Positions 1 to 7,666 of a stretch of 64,000 nucleotides of DNA are shown here, piece after piece. The position numbers were made by a program, and so were the translations under genes. The notes below the pieces were generated by a model. The model was not told the DNA's origin and searched no databases. It saw only the letters and a program-made list of their open reading frames with translations. Each line of letters opens with the position of its first letter. The first letter of the stretch is position 1. Source of the stretch: Streptomyces griseus (GTDB lineage: Bacteria > Actinomycetota > Actinomycetes > Streptomycetales > Streptomycetaceae); NCBI RefSeq assembly GCF_900460065.1, contig NZ_UAVD01000007.1:62001-126000 (forward strand). The letters run 5' to 3'.

Positions 1-785
1 AGTCCTCCCGCAAGGACGCGCGCGACGCGGTCGTGGCCGCGCGCAAGGCGTTCGGCGGCTGGTCGGGCGCGACCGCGTACAACCGCGGCCAGGTCCTCTA
101 CCGGGTCGCCGAGATGCTGGAGGGCCGCAAGGAGCAGTTCGTCCGCGAGGTCGCGGCGTCCGAGGGGCTGTCGAAGTCCAAGGCGGCGGCCGTCGTCGAC
201 GCGGCGATCGACCGCTGGGTCTGGTACGCGGGCTGGACCGACAAGATCGGGCAGATCTCCGGCGGGGCGAACCCGGTCGCGGGCCCCTTCTTCAACCTCT
301 CCACCCCGGAGCCGACCGGTGTGGTCGCGGTCCTCGCGCCGCGGAAGTCCTCGCTGCTCGGCCTGGTCTCGGTGATCGCCCCGGTGATCGCGACCGGCAA
401 CACGGCCGTCGTCGTCGCCTCGGCGGACGCCCCCCTGCCCGCGCTGTCGCTGGGCGAGGTACTGGCCACCTCCGACGTGCCCGGCGGTGTGGTCAACATC
501 CTGTCGGGCGTCACGGCGGAGATCGCGGCGCCGCTCGCCGCCCACCAGGACGTCAACGCGATCGACCTCACCGGCGCGGACGCCGCGCTGGCGAAGGAGC
601 TGGAGATCGCGGCGGCGGACAACCTGAAGCGCGTGCTGCGCCCGCGGCCCGCGGGGGCCGACGGCGCGTCCGACTCCACCGACTGGTCGGCCGCCCCCGG
701 CACGCACCGCCTGACGGCGTTCCTGGAGACCAAGACGGTGTGGCACCCGACGGGCGCCCTGGGAGCCTCCGGCTCCTCGTACTGA
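1..785 (+). CDS. Aldehyde dehydrogenase-family protein, C-terminal part, active site apparently lost
   Basis: The frame is open from the left edge and stops at 785, so about 260 residues are visible and the start lies outside. ALDH landmarks are present: AFGGWSG near the visible start, PTGVVAVLAP, and PGGVVNILSG (NAD-binding half). Active ALDHs carry a P-W-N segment with the catalytic asparagine after the V-x-P strand; here the sequence is L-A-P-R-K-S. The protein also stops soon after the cofactor half, with no glycine-rich loop and no catalytic cysteine region. It therefore looks like a short, catalytically inactive family member. Streptomyces often keep such a copy beside an intact ALDH, which would be upstream and is not visible. 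Family call is firm; function unknown. Confidence 0.8.
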   Translation, partial: SSRKDARDAVVAARKAFGGWSGATAYNRGQVLYRVAEMLEGRKEQFVREVAASEGLSKSKAAAVVDAAIDRWVWYAGWTDKIGQISGGANPVAGPFFNLSTPEPTGVVAVLAPRKSSLLGLVSVIAPVIATGNTAVVVASADAPLPALSLGEVLATSDVPGGVVNILSGVTAEIAAPLAAHQDVNAIDLTGADAALAKELEIAAADNLKRVLRPRPAGADGASDSTDWSAAPGTHRLTAFLETKTVWHPTGALGASGSSY

Positions 786-800
786 CGCCCACCCGGTGCC

Positions 801-840
801 CGGACGGGGCCGCCCTCCCACCCCGGGGCGGCCCCGTCCG
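801..840. terminator. Hairpin terminator after the ALDH gene
   Basis: A perfect 14-bp stem (801-814 with 827-840, arm CGGACGGGGCCGCC) closes a 12-nt loop just after the stop at 785. It lies between convergent genes, so it may serve both strands. There is no T-tract, as is usual in Streptomyces. Confidence 0.7.
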
Positions 841-860
841 CCGTTCCTCCGCGCCGGGCG

Positions 861-1280
861 TCAGCCGGTGACGAGCCCGGTCACCGTCCCCACCACGGGC
901 AGATCGCTCAGCGAGCCGCCGCTGGTGATCGGGTCCGTGAGGACGGCCGTGGTCAGCGGCTGGAAGTCCGCGATCTGGGTGCCCACGGCGTTGTCCAGGG
1001 GGTCCACCCCGGTGTTGGCCAGCGGGTCCAGCTGGAGGTCGGTGATCGGGGCGACACTGCTGGCCAGCGAGGTCCCGAGCGCGCTGGTCACCGCCGGTCC
1101 GGCGGTCTCGCCGACCGCCTGGAGCGCCGAGGCGCCCTGGTCCGGGATCTCCGCGACCGGGGGCAGCTGAACGGCCCCGGCGGAGCCCGCGCCGGCGCCC
1201 AGGGCGGCCCCCAGGGCGGTGATGGTCAGACCGGCGCGCAGCAGGGCGCGACGCTCGGGCTTACGTGCATGAAGTGCCAT
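861..1280 (-). CDS. Small secreted protein, function unknown
   Basis: A 139-residue protein. The ATG at 1280 is chosen because GGTGG lies about five bases upstream; an in-frame GTG three codons earlier overlaps that site. A basic N-terminus (HARKPERR) and a hydrophobic Ala/Gly core ending in AGSAGA form a Sec-type signal peptide of about 35 residues. The mature part is short, acidic, rich in Ala/Pro/Thr/Leu, has no cysteine, and ends in VVGTVTGLVTG. The protein at 7230-7532 has the same build (signal peptide, then a Val/Gly/Leu-rich segment with VTGLLGG), so the two look like members of one small secreted family. No enzyme motif is visible. Confidence 0.7.
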   Translation of the reverse strand: MALHARKPERRALLRAGLTITALGAALGAGAGSAGAVQLPPVAEIPDQGASALQAVGETAGPAVTSALGTSLASSVAPITDLQLDPLANTGVDPLDNAVGTQIADFQPLTTAVLTDPITSGGSLSDLPVVGTVTGLVTG

Positions 1281-1408
1281 GTTTTCCACCTGATCGAACC
1301 TGGTCGGGTAATCGTCTGTGCGCGCAGAGTAGTTGAGGTGTGATGCTGGATACCAACAGGAGGCCCGAGGGGTCCCCTGCGCGGGTCAATGCCTCACACT
1401 TCTGTTCT

Positions 1409-2053
1409 GTGAGTTCCCAACCGATCCCGACCCGCGTCGTGCTGCTCGCGGGCCCTTCCGGCTCCGGCAAGTCCGTCCTGGCCGCCCGCACCGGCCTCCC
1501 GGTGCTGCGCCTGGACGACTTCTACAAGGAGCACGACGACCCGACGCTGCCGCGGGTCCCCGGCTCCACGGACATCGACTGGGACTCCGCCGGGTCCTGG
1601 GACGCGGACGCGGCGGTGGCCGCCATCGCCGAGCTGTGCCGGTGCGGGCGCACGGACGTGCCGGTGTACGACATCGCCACCAGCTCCCGTACGGACCACG
1701 AGGTCTTCCACATCGAGCGGTCACCGCTGTTCGTGGCCGAGGGCATCTTCGCGGCGGACATCGTGGCGCGCTGCCAGGAACTGGGCCTGCTGGCCGACGC
1801 GCTGTGCCTGCGCGGCCGTCCGTCCACCACGTTCCGCCGCCGCCTGGTGCGGGATCTGCGCGAGGGCCGCAAGTCGGTGCCGTTCCTGCTGCGGCGGGGC
1901 TGGCGGCTGATGCGGGCCGAACGCCGCATCGTGGCCCGCCAGACGGCGCTGGGGGCGCACCCCTGCGGCAAGGAGGAGGCGCTGGGGCGGTTCGCCGCCG
2001 CGGCGGCGGGGCGGTGCCGCCGGGCGGGCGTGGGGGCTCCGGTCCCGGAGTGA
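1409..2053 (+). CDS. Uridine-kinase-like P-loop NTPase
   Basis: The protein begins with a Walker A motif, GPSGSGKS, about 15 residues after GTG 1409, followed by LRLDDFYKE, which matches the D-D-F-Y segment of the uridine kinase/phosphoribulokinase superfamily. An acidic DIDWDSAGSWD stretch and a basic lid (RLVRDLREGRKS) follow. Expected role is phosphorylation of a nucleoside or similar small alcohol with ATP or GTP in the cytoplasm. GTG 1409 is chosen because the domain starts there; ATG 1343, preceded by GAGG, would add 22 unrelated residues and cannot be excluded. At 214 residues it is about the size of bacterial uridine kinases, but the substrate is not proven. It stands between the ALDH fragment and sigQ, in a region otherwise rich in nucleoside genes. 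Confidence 0.75.
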   Translation: MSSQPIPTRVVLLAGPSGSGKSVLAARTGLPVLRLDDFYKEHDDPTLPRVPGSTDIDWDSAGSWDADAAVAAIAELCRCGRTDVPVYDIATSSRTDHEVFHIERSPLFVAEGIFAADIVARCQELGLLADALCLRGRPSTTFRRRLVRDLREGRKSVPFLLRRGWRLMRAERRIVARQTALGAHPCGKEEALGRFAAAAAGRCRRAGVGAPVPE

Positions 2054-2290
2054 CCCGCGGAAGGCGGGCCCGTACAGGCTTCCCGTCCGGCCCCGCGGGA
2101 CCACGGAGAGCGGGGCCGTACAGGACCCCCCGGCCCGTACGACCCCGCTCCGTCTCCCCCGTGACCCGCGCCTCCCCCGAAGCGACGGGCCGTTCCCCCG
2201 TGGTTCCCCCGAACCCCCTCGGTCCCCGTTTCTCCCTCTCCCCCGTACTCCCCCGTGGCCCCCGCCTCCCCCGAGACGGAGGGCCCAGCC

Positions 2291-3097
2291 TCAGGCCACC
2301 AACTCGCCGAAGGACTCCTGCTCGTCACGTCCGAAGCTGAGGACCTCGTCCTCGCGCAGCCGGCGCAGGGAGCGCCAGATGCTGGACTTCACCGTGCCGA
2401 CACTGATGTCGAGGATCGACGCGATCTCCGGGTCGGTGCGGCCCTCGTAGTACCGCAGGACCAGCATCGTGCGCTGGAGTTCGGGCAGCCGGGCGAGCGC
2501 CTGCCACAGCACCGCCCGCAGCTCCGTGCCGCGCATCGCGTCCGTGTCGCCCACCGTCTCCGGCAGCTCCTCGGTCGGGTATTCGTTGAGCTTGCGCCTG
2601 CGCCAGGCGCTGATGTGCAGATTGGTCATGGTGCGGCGCAGATAGCCGCCGACCGCCGCCTTGTCGCTGATCCGGTCCCACGCCCGGTACGTCGAGAAGA
2701 GGGCGCTCTGCAACAGGTCCTCGGCCTCGAACCGGTCACCGGTCAGGTGGTAGGCGGTGGCGTACAGGGAGGCCCGTCGCTCCTGGACGTAGGCCGTGAA
2801 CGCCGCTTCGGCGTCCGCGTTCTCCGTCCGGGTTCCGCGATCCCCCGTGGCCTCCCCGTACGCGCCGGCCGCCGCCTTGGGTGCGTCGACCACCGCCATG
2901 TACGGCACGCGCACCTGCTCCGCGGCCGTCTGGTGCTGACGCCCGGCGCTCCGAGCACACCCGCGGACTCCCCCGAGCTCCCGGCTGCGTTCGAGCAGGG
3001 AGGTACCCCCCGCGGCACCGGACTTCTCCATGCTCCGGCCGACGTCGTGGAGACGCGTGACAACTGCGCTTGAGCTGGTGCTGTGCAGTGCGTTCAT
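2291..3097 (-). CDS. sigQ: SigQ-type ECF RNA polymerase sigma factor
   Basis: A 268-residue sigma-70 family protein. Region 2 is in ASLYATAYHLTGDRFEAEDLLQ, and region 4 in LPELQRTMLVLRYYEGRTDPEIA with the helix-turn-helix SVGTVKSSIWRSLRRLRE at the C-terminal end. About 100 residues of low-complexity N-terminus precede region 2, unusual for an ECF factor. ATG 3097 is preceded by AGGGGG. Divergent orientation from an AfsQ1/AfsQ2 two-component pair matches the sigQ-afsQ1-afsQ2 cluster of S. coelicolor, where AfsQ1 activates sigQ and SigQ antagonises AfsQ1 in control of antibiotic production and development. An AfsQ1 box lies 85 bp upstream of the start. No anti-sigma gene is adjacent. Confidence 0.88.
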   Translation of the reverse strand: MNALHSTSSSAVVTRLHDVGRSMEKSGAAGGTSLLERSRELGGVRGCARSAGRQHQTAAEQVRVPYMAVVDAPKAAAGAYGEATGDRGTRTENADAEAAFTAYVQERRASLYATAYHLTGDRFEAEDLLQSALFSTYRAWDRISDKAAVGGYLRRTMTNLHISAWRRRKLNEYPTEELPETVGDTDAMRGTELRAVLWQALARLPELQRTMLVLRYYEGRTDPEIASILDISVGTVKSSIWRSLRRLREDEVLSFGRDEQESFGELVA

Positions 3098-3181
3098 CTC
3101 GCGCCCCCTATCGGTGGAGTCCGTTCGTTCCCTGCTGACCAAGAGCTTGCCGGGGCAGTTTCATGGCGCTGTCCCCCGACT

Positions 3182-3197
3182 GTCACAGGGCTGTCAC
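3182..3197. promoter_or_regulatory. AfsQ1-binding box between sigQ and afsQ1
   Basis: The 16-bp sequence GTCAC-AGGGCT-GTCAC is an exact match to the published AfsQ1 consensus GTnAC-n6-GTnAC. It sits 85 bp upstream of sigQ and 83 bp upstream of afsQ1, so it could serve both divergent promoters. The two half-sites are direct repeats 11 bp apart, one helical turn, as expected for an OmpR-type dimer. Confidence 0.82.
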
Positions 3198-3279
3198 AGG
3201 GGTGGCCGGGGCCGTGCCCGGACAATCGGAGGGGGCCGCAGGTCGAACTGAAGCGCCACCATGGGCCAGAATGACGTCC

Positions 3280-3957
3280 GTGCCTTTCCTGTTGCTGATC
3301 GAGGACGACGACGCCATCCGCACGGCCCTCGAACTCTCGCTGTCACGCCAGGGCCACCGTGTGGCCACCGCGGCGACGGGAGAGGACGGTCTGGAACTGC
3401 TGCGCGAGCAGCGGCCCGACCTGGTCGTGCTGGATGTGATGCTGCCCGGGATCGACGGTTTCGAGGTGTGCCGGCGGATCCGCCGCACCGACCAGCTGCC
3501 GATCATTCTGCTGACCGCGCGCAGCGACGACATCGACGTCGTGGTGGGACTGGAGTCCGGCGCGGACGACTATGTGGTGAAGCCCGTCCAGGGGCGGGTG
3601 CTCGACGCCCGGATCCGGGCGGTGCTGCGCCGGGGGGAGCGCGAGTCGACCGACTCGGCGACCTTCGGCAACGTGGTGATCGACCGCTCCGCCATGACCG
3701 TCACCAAGGACGGTGAGGACCTCCAGCTCACGCCCACCGAGCTGCGGCTCCTGCTGGAGCTGAGCCGCCGGCCCGGCCAGGCCCTCTCCCGGCAGCAGTT
3801 GCTGCGCCTGGTGTGGGAGCACGACTACCTGGGCGACTCCCGTCTGGTGGACGCCTGTGTGCAGCGGCTGCGCGCGAAGGTGGAGGACGTGCCGTCCTCG
3901 CCGACCCTGATCCGTACGGTGCGGGGCGTGGGCTACCGGCTGGACTCGCCTCAGTGA
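3280..3957 (+). CDS. afsQ1: AfsQ1, OmpR/PhoB-type response regulator
   Basis: 225 residues from GTG 3280. The receiver domain holds the acidic pair in LIEDDDAIR, the phospho-acceptor Asp52 in VVLDVMLPG, the Thr in LLTARSDD and the Lys in DDYVVKPV. The OmpR winged helix follows (ELRLLLELSRRPGQALSRQQ to RTVRGVGYRL). Asp52 and the total length agree with S. coelicolor AfsQ1, which responds with AfsQ2 to nitrogen-linked signals (for example glutamate medium) and activates antibiotic pathway genes. ATG 3271 would add three residues; the GTG is used because the domain begins directly after it. The stop overlaps the afsQ2 start by four bases. Confidence 0.92.
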   Translation: MPFLLLIEDDDAIRTALELSLSRQGHRVATAATGEDGLELLREQRPDLVVLDVMLPGIDGFEVCRRIRRTDQLPIILLTARSDDIDVVVGLESGADDYVVKPVQGRVLDARIRAVLRRGERESTDSATFGNVVIDRSAMTVTKDGEDLQLTPTELRLLLELSRRPGQALSRQQLLRLVWEHDYLGDSRLVDACVQRLRAKVEDVPSSPTLIRTVRGVGYRLDSPQ

Positions 3958-5483
3958 CCGAAACCGCCAAGCGGTCCCTGCGCGCCGGTCTGCGCTGGAC
4001 CAGTCTGCGGCTGCGCCTGGTCGTGGTGTTCGCGCTGGTGGCGCTGACGGCGGCGGTCTCCGCCTCGGGGATCGCGTACTGGCTCAACCGCGAGGCCGTG
4101 CTGACCCGTACGCAGGACACCGCGCTCGACGACTTCCGGCGGCAGATGCAGGAGACCGCGGCGGAGCTGCCGACCCGGCCCACCAAGGACGACCTCCAGC
4201 GGGCCGCCGGGGAGATGGCGTCCAGCGGCCCGGGCTACAGCGTGCTGCTGGAGGCCGAACGCGAGCGCGGCAAGCCGATCGTGGGCTACTCCGACCTGGA
4301 CACCTTCACCCGGGACGACGTACCGGACTCGTTGCAGGAGCAGGTGGCCCGCAAGCAGCCGCTGACGTCGAGCAACGAGCACGAGTACCACCTGTTCTGG
4401 CAGCGGACGAGCATCGCGGGCACGCCGTACCTCGTCGCCGGTACGCGGATCATCGGCGGCGGCCCGACCGGCTACATGCTCAAGTCCCTCGACCAGGAGC
4501 GGCAGGACCTCAACTCGCTCGCCTGGTCGCTGGGGATCGCCACCGCCCTCGCGCTGGTCGGCTCGGCGCTGCTCGCGCAGGCCGCCGCGACGACGGTGCT
4601 GCGTCCGGTGCAGCGGCTCGGCGACGCGGCCCGCAAGCTCGGCGAGGGCAAGCTCGACACCCGGCTCGTGGTCTCCGGCACGGACGAACTCGCCGATCTC
4701 TCCCGTACGTTCAACAGGACGGCCGGGTCGCTGGAGAAGAAGGTCGCGGACATGAGCGCGCGGGAGGAGGCGAGCCGCCGGTTCGTCGCCGACATGTCGC
4801 ACGAGCTGCGGACCCCGCTGACCGCGATCACCGCGGTGGCCGAGGTGCTGGAGGACGAGGCGGACACCCTCGACCCGATGATCGCGCCCGCCGTGCACCT
4901 GGTGGTCAGCGAGACCCGGCGGCTCAACGACCTGGTGGAGAACCTGATGGAGGTGACCCGCTTCGACGCGGGCACGGCCCGGCTGGTGCTGGACACGGTC
5001 GACGTCGCCGACCAGGTGACCGCGTGCATCGACGCGCGGGCCTGGCTGGACGCGGTGAACCTGGACGCGGAGCGCGGCATGATGGTCCGGCTCGATCCGC
5101 GCCGGCTGGACGTGATCCTGGCCAATCTGATCGGCAACGCCCTCAAGCACGGGGGCTCGCCGGTGGACGTGCGGGTGCGGACCGAGGGCGAGGAACTGGT
5201 CATCGAGGTACGGGACCACGGTCCGGGCATCCCCGAGGACGTGCTGCCGCACGTCTTCGACCGGTTCTACAAGGCCAGCGCCTCCCGGCCGCGGTCGGAG
5301 GGCAGCGGGCTCGGCCTCTCCATCGCCCTGGAGAACGCGCACATCCACGGCGGTGACATCACGGCGGCGAACTCGCCGGACGGCGGCGCCGTCTTCGAAC
5401 TGCGGCTGCCGCGCGACGCCGAGAAGCTCGCGCACCACGACGAACCGGGAGCGGACGCCCCGGACGGGAACGGGGCGACGTGA
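3954..5483 (+). CDS. afsQ2: AfsQ2, sensor histidine kinase
   Basis: 509 residues from GTG 3954, overlapping the afsQ1 stop (GTGA). Order: a transmembrane helix near residues 20-45 (LVVVFALVALTAAVSASGIAYW), an extracytoplasmic domain of about 140 residues, a second membrane helix (LAWSLGIATALALVGSALLA), HAMP (TVLRPVQRLGDAARKLGEGKLDTR), HisKA with His283 in DMSHELRTPL, then the HATPase domain with N box (NLIGNALKHG), G1 (DHGPGIPED) and G2 (GSGLGLSIA). All catalytic boxes are intact, so it should autophosphorylate and pass phosphate to AfsQ1 Asp52. The external domain shows no recognised ligand fold. Confidence 0.92.
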   Translation: MTETAKRSLRAGLRWTSLRLRLVVVFALVALTAAVSASGIAYWLNREAVLTRTQDTALDDFRRQMQETAAELPTRPTKDDLQRAAGEMASSGPGYSVLLEAERERGKPIVGYSDLDTFTRDDVPDSLQEQVARKQPLTSSNEHEYHLFWQRTSIAGTPYLVAGTRIIGGGPTGYMLKSLDQERQDLNSLAWSLGIATALALVGSALLAQAAATTVLRPVQRLGDAARKLGEGKLDTRLVVSGTDELADLSRTFNRTAGSLEKKVADMSAREEASRRFVADMSHELRTPLTAITAVAEVLEDEADTLDPMIAPAVHLVVSETRRLNDLVENLMEVTRFDAGTARLVLDTVDVADQVTACIDARAWLDAVNLDAERGMMVRLDPRRLDVILANLIGNALKHGGSPVDVRVRTEGEELVIEVRDHGPGIPEDVLPHVFDRFYKASASRPRSEGSGLGLSIALENAHIHGGDITAANSPDGGAVFELRLPRDAEKLAHHDEPGADAPDGNGAT

Positions 5484-6112
5484 AGCGCGGCGATGTCACG
5501 TACCGGCGGGGCCCGCTCCGGCGGCGTACGGCAGCCTCGCTGGCGGCCGTGCTGGCGACCGCGGCGCTGGTCTCCGGGTGCGGGATCCGTACGACCTCGG
5601 TGCCGGTGGACGCGGGAGCCGCGCCCTCCCGGGTCCCGTGCCGGCTGTCCGCCTCGGACGCCGCCGGCCGGTCGCCGGACGGCGCGAGCACCACGGTGTA
5701 CCTGGTGTGCACCTCGCAGCTGGTCACCGCGGAACGTGCGGTGGCGGACGCCACGGACACCGACCCCCTGGTGGTGGCCCGGGCGCTGCTCAAGGAGGTC
5801 CAGCAGGCGCCCCCGGCGAACGAGCGGCGGGCCGGCTTCACCACCGCGGTTCCGGCGGGGCTGCGGGTGCTCCCGGCCCGGGACGGCGATCCGGCGGGCG
5901 CCGTGCGCCTCAGCAGCCAGCCGGAGGACCTGTCGGCGGAGGCGCTGGCCCAGCTGGTGTGCACGTACGCGGAGAGCGAGACGCTGGTCACCGAAGGGGC
6001 GGTGGTGCTGGGCGGGCCCGGGGACTACCCGCCGCGCGGCCGTCTGTGCACGTCGCAGACGAAGTCCCGGCCGGGCGACCTGACCACACCGGACAGCATC
6101 CGGCTGGACTGA
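5480..6112 (+). CDS. Lipoprotein with a GerMN-like domain, third gene of the afsQ operon
   Basis: GTG 5480 overlaps the afsQ2 stop (GTGA), so the gene is translationally coupled to the kinase. The N-terminus is basic (RRGPLRRR), then hydrophobic, ending in a lipobox LVSGC; the cysteine would be lipidated and the protein held outside the membrane. The mature part contains ALLKEVQQAPP, GFTTAVPAGLRVL and a strand pattern like the GerMN domain found in spore and LpqB-type lipoproteins; this assignment is by eye. Location beyond afsQ2 suggests an accessory to sensing by AfsQ2, as proposed for other lipoproteins encoded with histidine kinases. No catalytic residue is evident. Confidence 0.75.
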   Translation: MKRGDVTYRRGPLRRRTAASLAAVLATAALVSGCGIRTTSVPVDAGAAPSRVPCRLSASDAAGRSPDGASTTVYLVCTSQLVTAERAVADATDTDPLVVARALLKEVQQAPPANERRAGFTTAVPAGLRVLPARDGDPAGAVRLSSQPEDLSAEALAQLVCTYAESETLVTEGAVVLGGPGDYPPRGRLCTSQTKSRPGDLTTPDSIRLD

Positions 6113-6208
6113 GGCGGCGCCCGCGCGGGCCGCGGGACCGTCCGGGAGAGCCGTCCGGGAGGCGGCGGGCGACCGCGCGGAACCGATCCTGCCGGTCGCG
6201 GCGTCTTG

Positions 6209-6781
6209 GTGGACGTGCGTCACTGTTCGGACGGCGAGACCGTCATCCACTTCCGCGCGGCGGGGGTCACTCTCCTTGCCGCGCATCTGCTGTTCGTCGG
6301 GTGGCTGACGCTGCGCCCGCTGGACGTCCCCTGGATCACGGCGGCGAACTTCGAGCCGCTCGCCGGAATCAGGGCGGATCTCGCGCTCGGACCGGCCGAG
6401 GCGGTCCGCCGGATCGGCGGGGCGTTGCTGCTGCTGGCCCCGCTCGGGGTGCTGCTGCCCATGGCCGGGGGCCGGATCTTCGTCTCGCCCTGGGTCTCCC
6501 TGCTGCGTACGGTCGCCGCCGGCGCGCTGATCTCGCTCGCCATCGAACTGGGCCAGACCGGGGTGCCCGGTCAGGTCGTCGACATCGACTCGCTGCTGCT
6601 GAACACCACCGGGGTGGTGCTGGCCCATCTGCTGGTCGTCCCGGTCTGCCGGGCGCGGCTGCGCCGCCGGGGCGTGCCGGGGGTGCGGGACCTGCCCCAC
6701 CACCGGCCGGAGACCCGTCTCAGGGACGAGGCCCCTGGGGGATCGACCCCGACGATTACCGGGGTCGGTCTCGCCCCGTAG
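6209..6781 (+). CDS. VanZ-family membrane protein
   Basis: About 190 residues with four to five hydrophobic segments. The VanZ signature is in the middle: ITAANFEPLAGI (NF.P motif), LLLAPLGVLLP, then ISLAIELGQ and VDIDSLLLNTTGVVLA (the D-x-D-x-x-x-N-x-x-G motif). VanZ proteins are integral membrane proteins of poorly known function; VanZ itself gives low-level teicoplanin resistance. GTG 6209 is used; TTG 6206 and GTG 6215 are alternatives and none has a strong ribosome site. The last 30 residues are polar and not conserved. No glycopeptide-resistance genes are nearby. Confidence 0.8.
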   Translation: MDVRHCSDGETVIHFRAAGVTLLAAHLLFVGWLTLRPLDVPWITAANFEPLAGIRADLALGPAEAVRRIGGALLLLAPLGVLLPMAGGRIFVSPWVSLLRTVAAGALISLAIELGQTGVPGQVVDIDSLLLNTTGVVLAHLLVVPVCRARLRRRGVPGVRDLPHHRPETRLRDEAPGGSTPTITGVGLAP

Positions 6782-6875
6782 AGCGATGCTTTGTCCCCCT
6801 TCGCGGCGCACCATGGAGTACATCGGGGAGCGCACAAGGCCGCTCCTCACGCAACGGTTCGCGAAGGAGCCCACC

Positions 6876-7082
6876 ATGGCCGCACTTGTCCGCCCCCGCG
6901 AAGGCCGCATGATCGGCGGAGTGTGCGCGGGCCTCGCCCGGCGCTTCGGTATCTCCGCCAACACGATGCGCGTCATCTTCGTCGTCTCCTGTCTGCTGCC
7001 CGGCCCGCAGTTCCTGCTCTACCTGGCGCTGTGGGCGCTGCTGCCGACGGAGAAGTCCGCTTCCTCCGCGACGGCCTGGTGA
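6876..7082 (+). CDS. PspC-domain small membrane protein
   Basis: 68 residues from ATG 6876, with AAGGAG seven bases upstream. The whole protein is one PspC domain: RPREGRMIGGVCAGLARRFGI, then a membrane helix (MRVIFVVSCLL), PGPQFLLYLALWALLP and a short polar tail. PspC proteins act in envelope stress; in Actinobacteria single-domain forms are common and their partners mostly unknown. No PspA/LiaF-type gene is adjacent. It is followed by a strong terminator, so it is likely expressed alone. Confidence 0.85.
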   Translation: MAALVRPREGRMIGGVCAGLARRFGISANTMRVIFVVSCLLPGPQFLLYLALWALLPTEKSASSATAW

Positions 7083-7113
7083 CGCGCCGGACCACGGGGA
7101 GCGGAAACGCACA

Positions 7114-7150
7114 GTGGGGCGCACACCCTGATCCAGGGTGTGCGCCCCAC
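7114..7150. terminator. Strong palindromic terminator after the PspC gene
   Basis: A perfect 17-bp inverted repeat (7114-7130 with 7134-7150, arm GTGGGGCGCACACCCTG) closed by a 3-nt ATC loop lies between the PspC gene and the convergent secreted-protein gene. Symmetry suggests it can stop transcription from both sides. Confidence 0.85.
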
Positions 7151-7229
7151 GGGCGTCGTACGGGTGCTGCCGGTGCCCGGCGCGCGGGCCGGGGCGTGGC
7201 CGCCCCGCCCGGGGTCAGCCGGGAGCCTC

Positions 7230-7532
7230 TCAGCCGCCGAGCGGGATCCCGTTGGCGGTGAGGCCCTTGGTGGGCAGACCGCCGAGCAGGCCGGTGACCG
7301 GGGCGGCCGCGTCGGTGGCGTCGCCGCCGAGGACCTTGCCGACGGTCTCCTGGACGGGCGCGTTCTGGGCCGACTTGGCGACGGTGTCGAGCGCCATCGT
7401 GGAGACGGGGAGCGCCCCGGCCGCGGCGTCCAGCGGCAGCGAGGGGGCGGCGGAGGCGCTGCCGGCGGCGGCAGCGGCGAAAGCGGCGCCGAGAGCGGCG
7501 ACACCGAGAGTCTTGGCAGCAGACTTCTTCAT
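7230..7532 (-). CDS. Small secreted protein, function unknown
   Basis: 100 residues from ATG 7532, with an AAGGA upstream. A short basic start (MKKSAAK) and an Ala-rich core ending in GSASA form a clear signal peptide of about 28 residues. The mature part is Ala/Val/Gly-rich, without cysteine, and contains VGKVLGG, VTGLLGGLP and ends in GIPLGG. It resembles the protein at 861-1280 in size and style. Chaplins and rodlins are other small secreted Streptomyces proteins, but their repeats and residue patterns are not present. Confidence 0.7.
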   Translation of the reverse strand: MKKSAAKTLGVAALGAAFAAAAAGSASAAPSLPLDAAAGALPVSTMALDTVAKSAQNAPVQETVGKVLGGDATDAAAPVTGLLGGLPTKGLTANGIPLGG

Positions 7533-7666
7533 GGAGAATTCATCCTTGGGGAAGGGGATGTGAGCGGCTCTGCAAGCTAGCCATTCCGATGCCCCTGCCG
7601 CAAACATCCCGACACGCGGAAAAGGGCCGGGATTTCGCTTCCCGGCCCCTTCCCCTGTCGCGGGAA

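Noticed and set aside
861..1280. Chaplin or rodlin identity of the small secreted proteins
   Set aside because: The size and signal peptide fit, but chaplin and rodlin residue patterns, including the chaplin cysteines, are missing here and at 7230-7532.
2054..2290. C-terminal continuation or extra gene between the kinase and sigQ
   Set aside because: The region is Pro/Arg-rich in every frame with no ribosome site; it appears non-coding.
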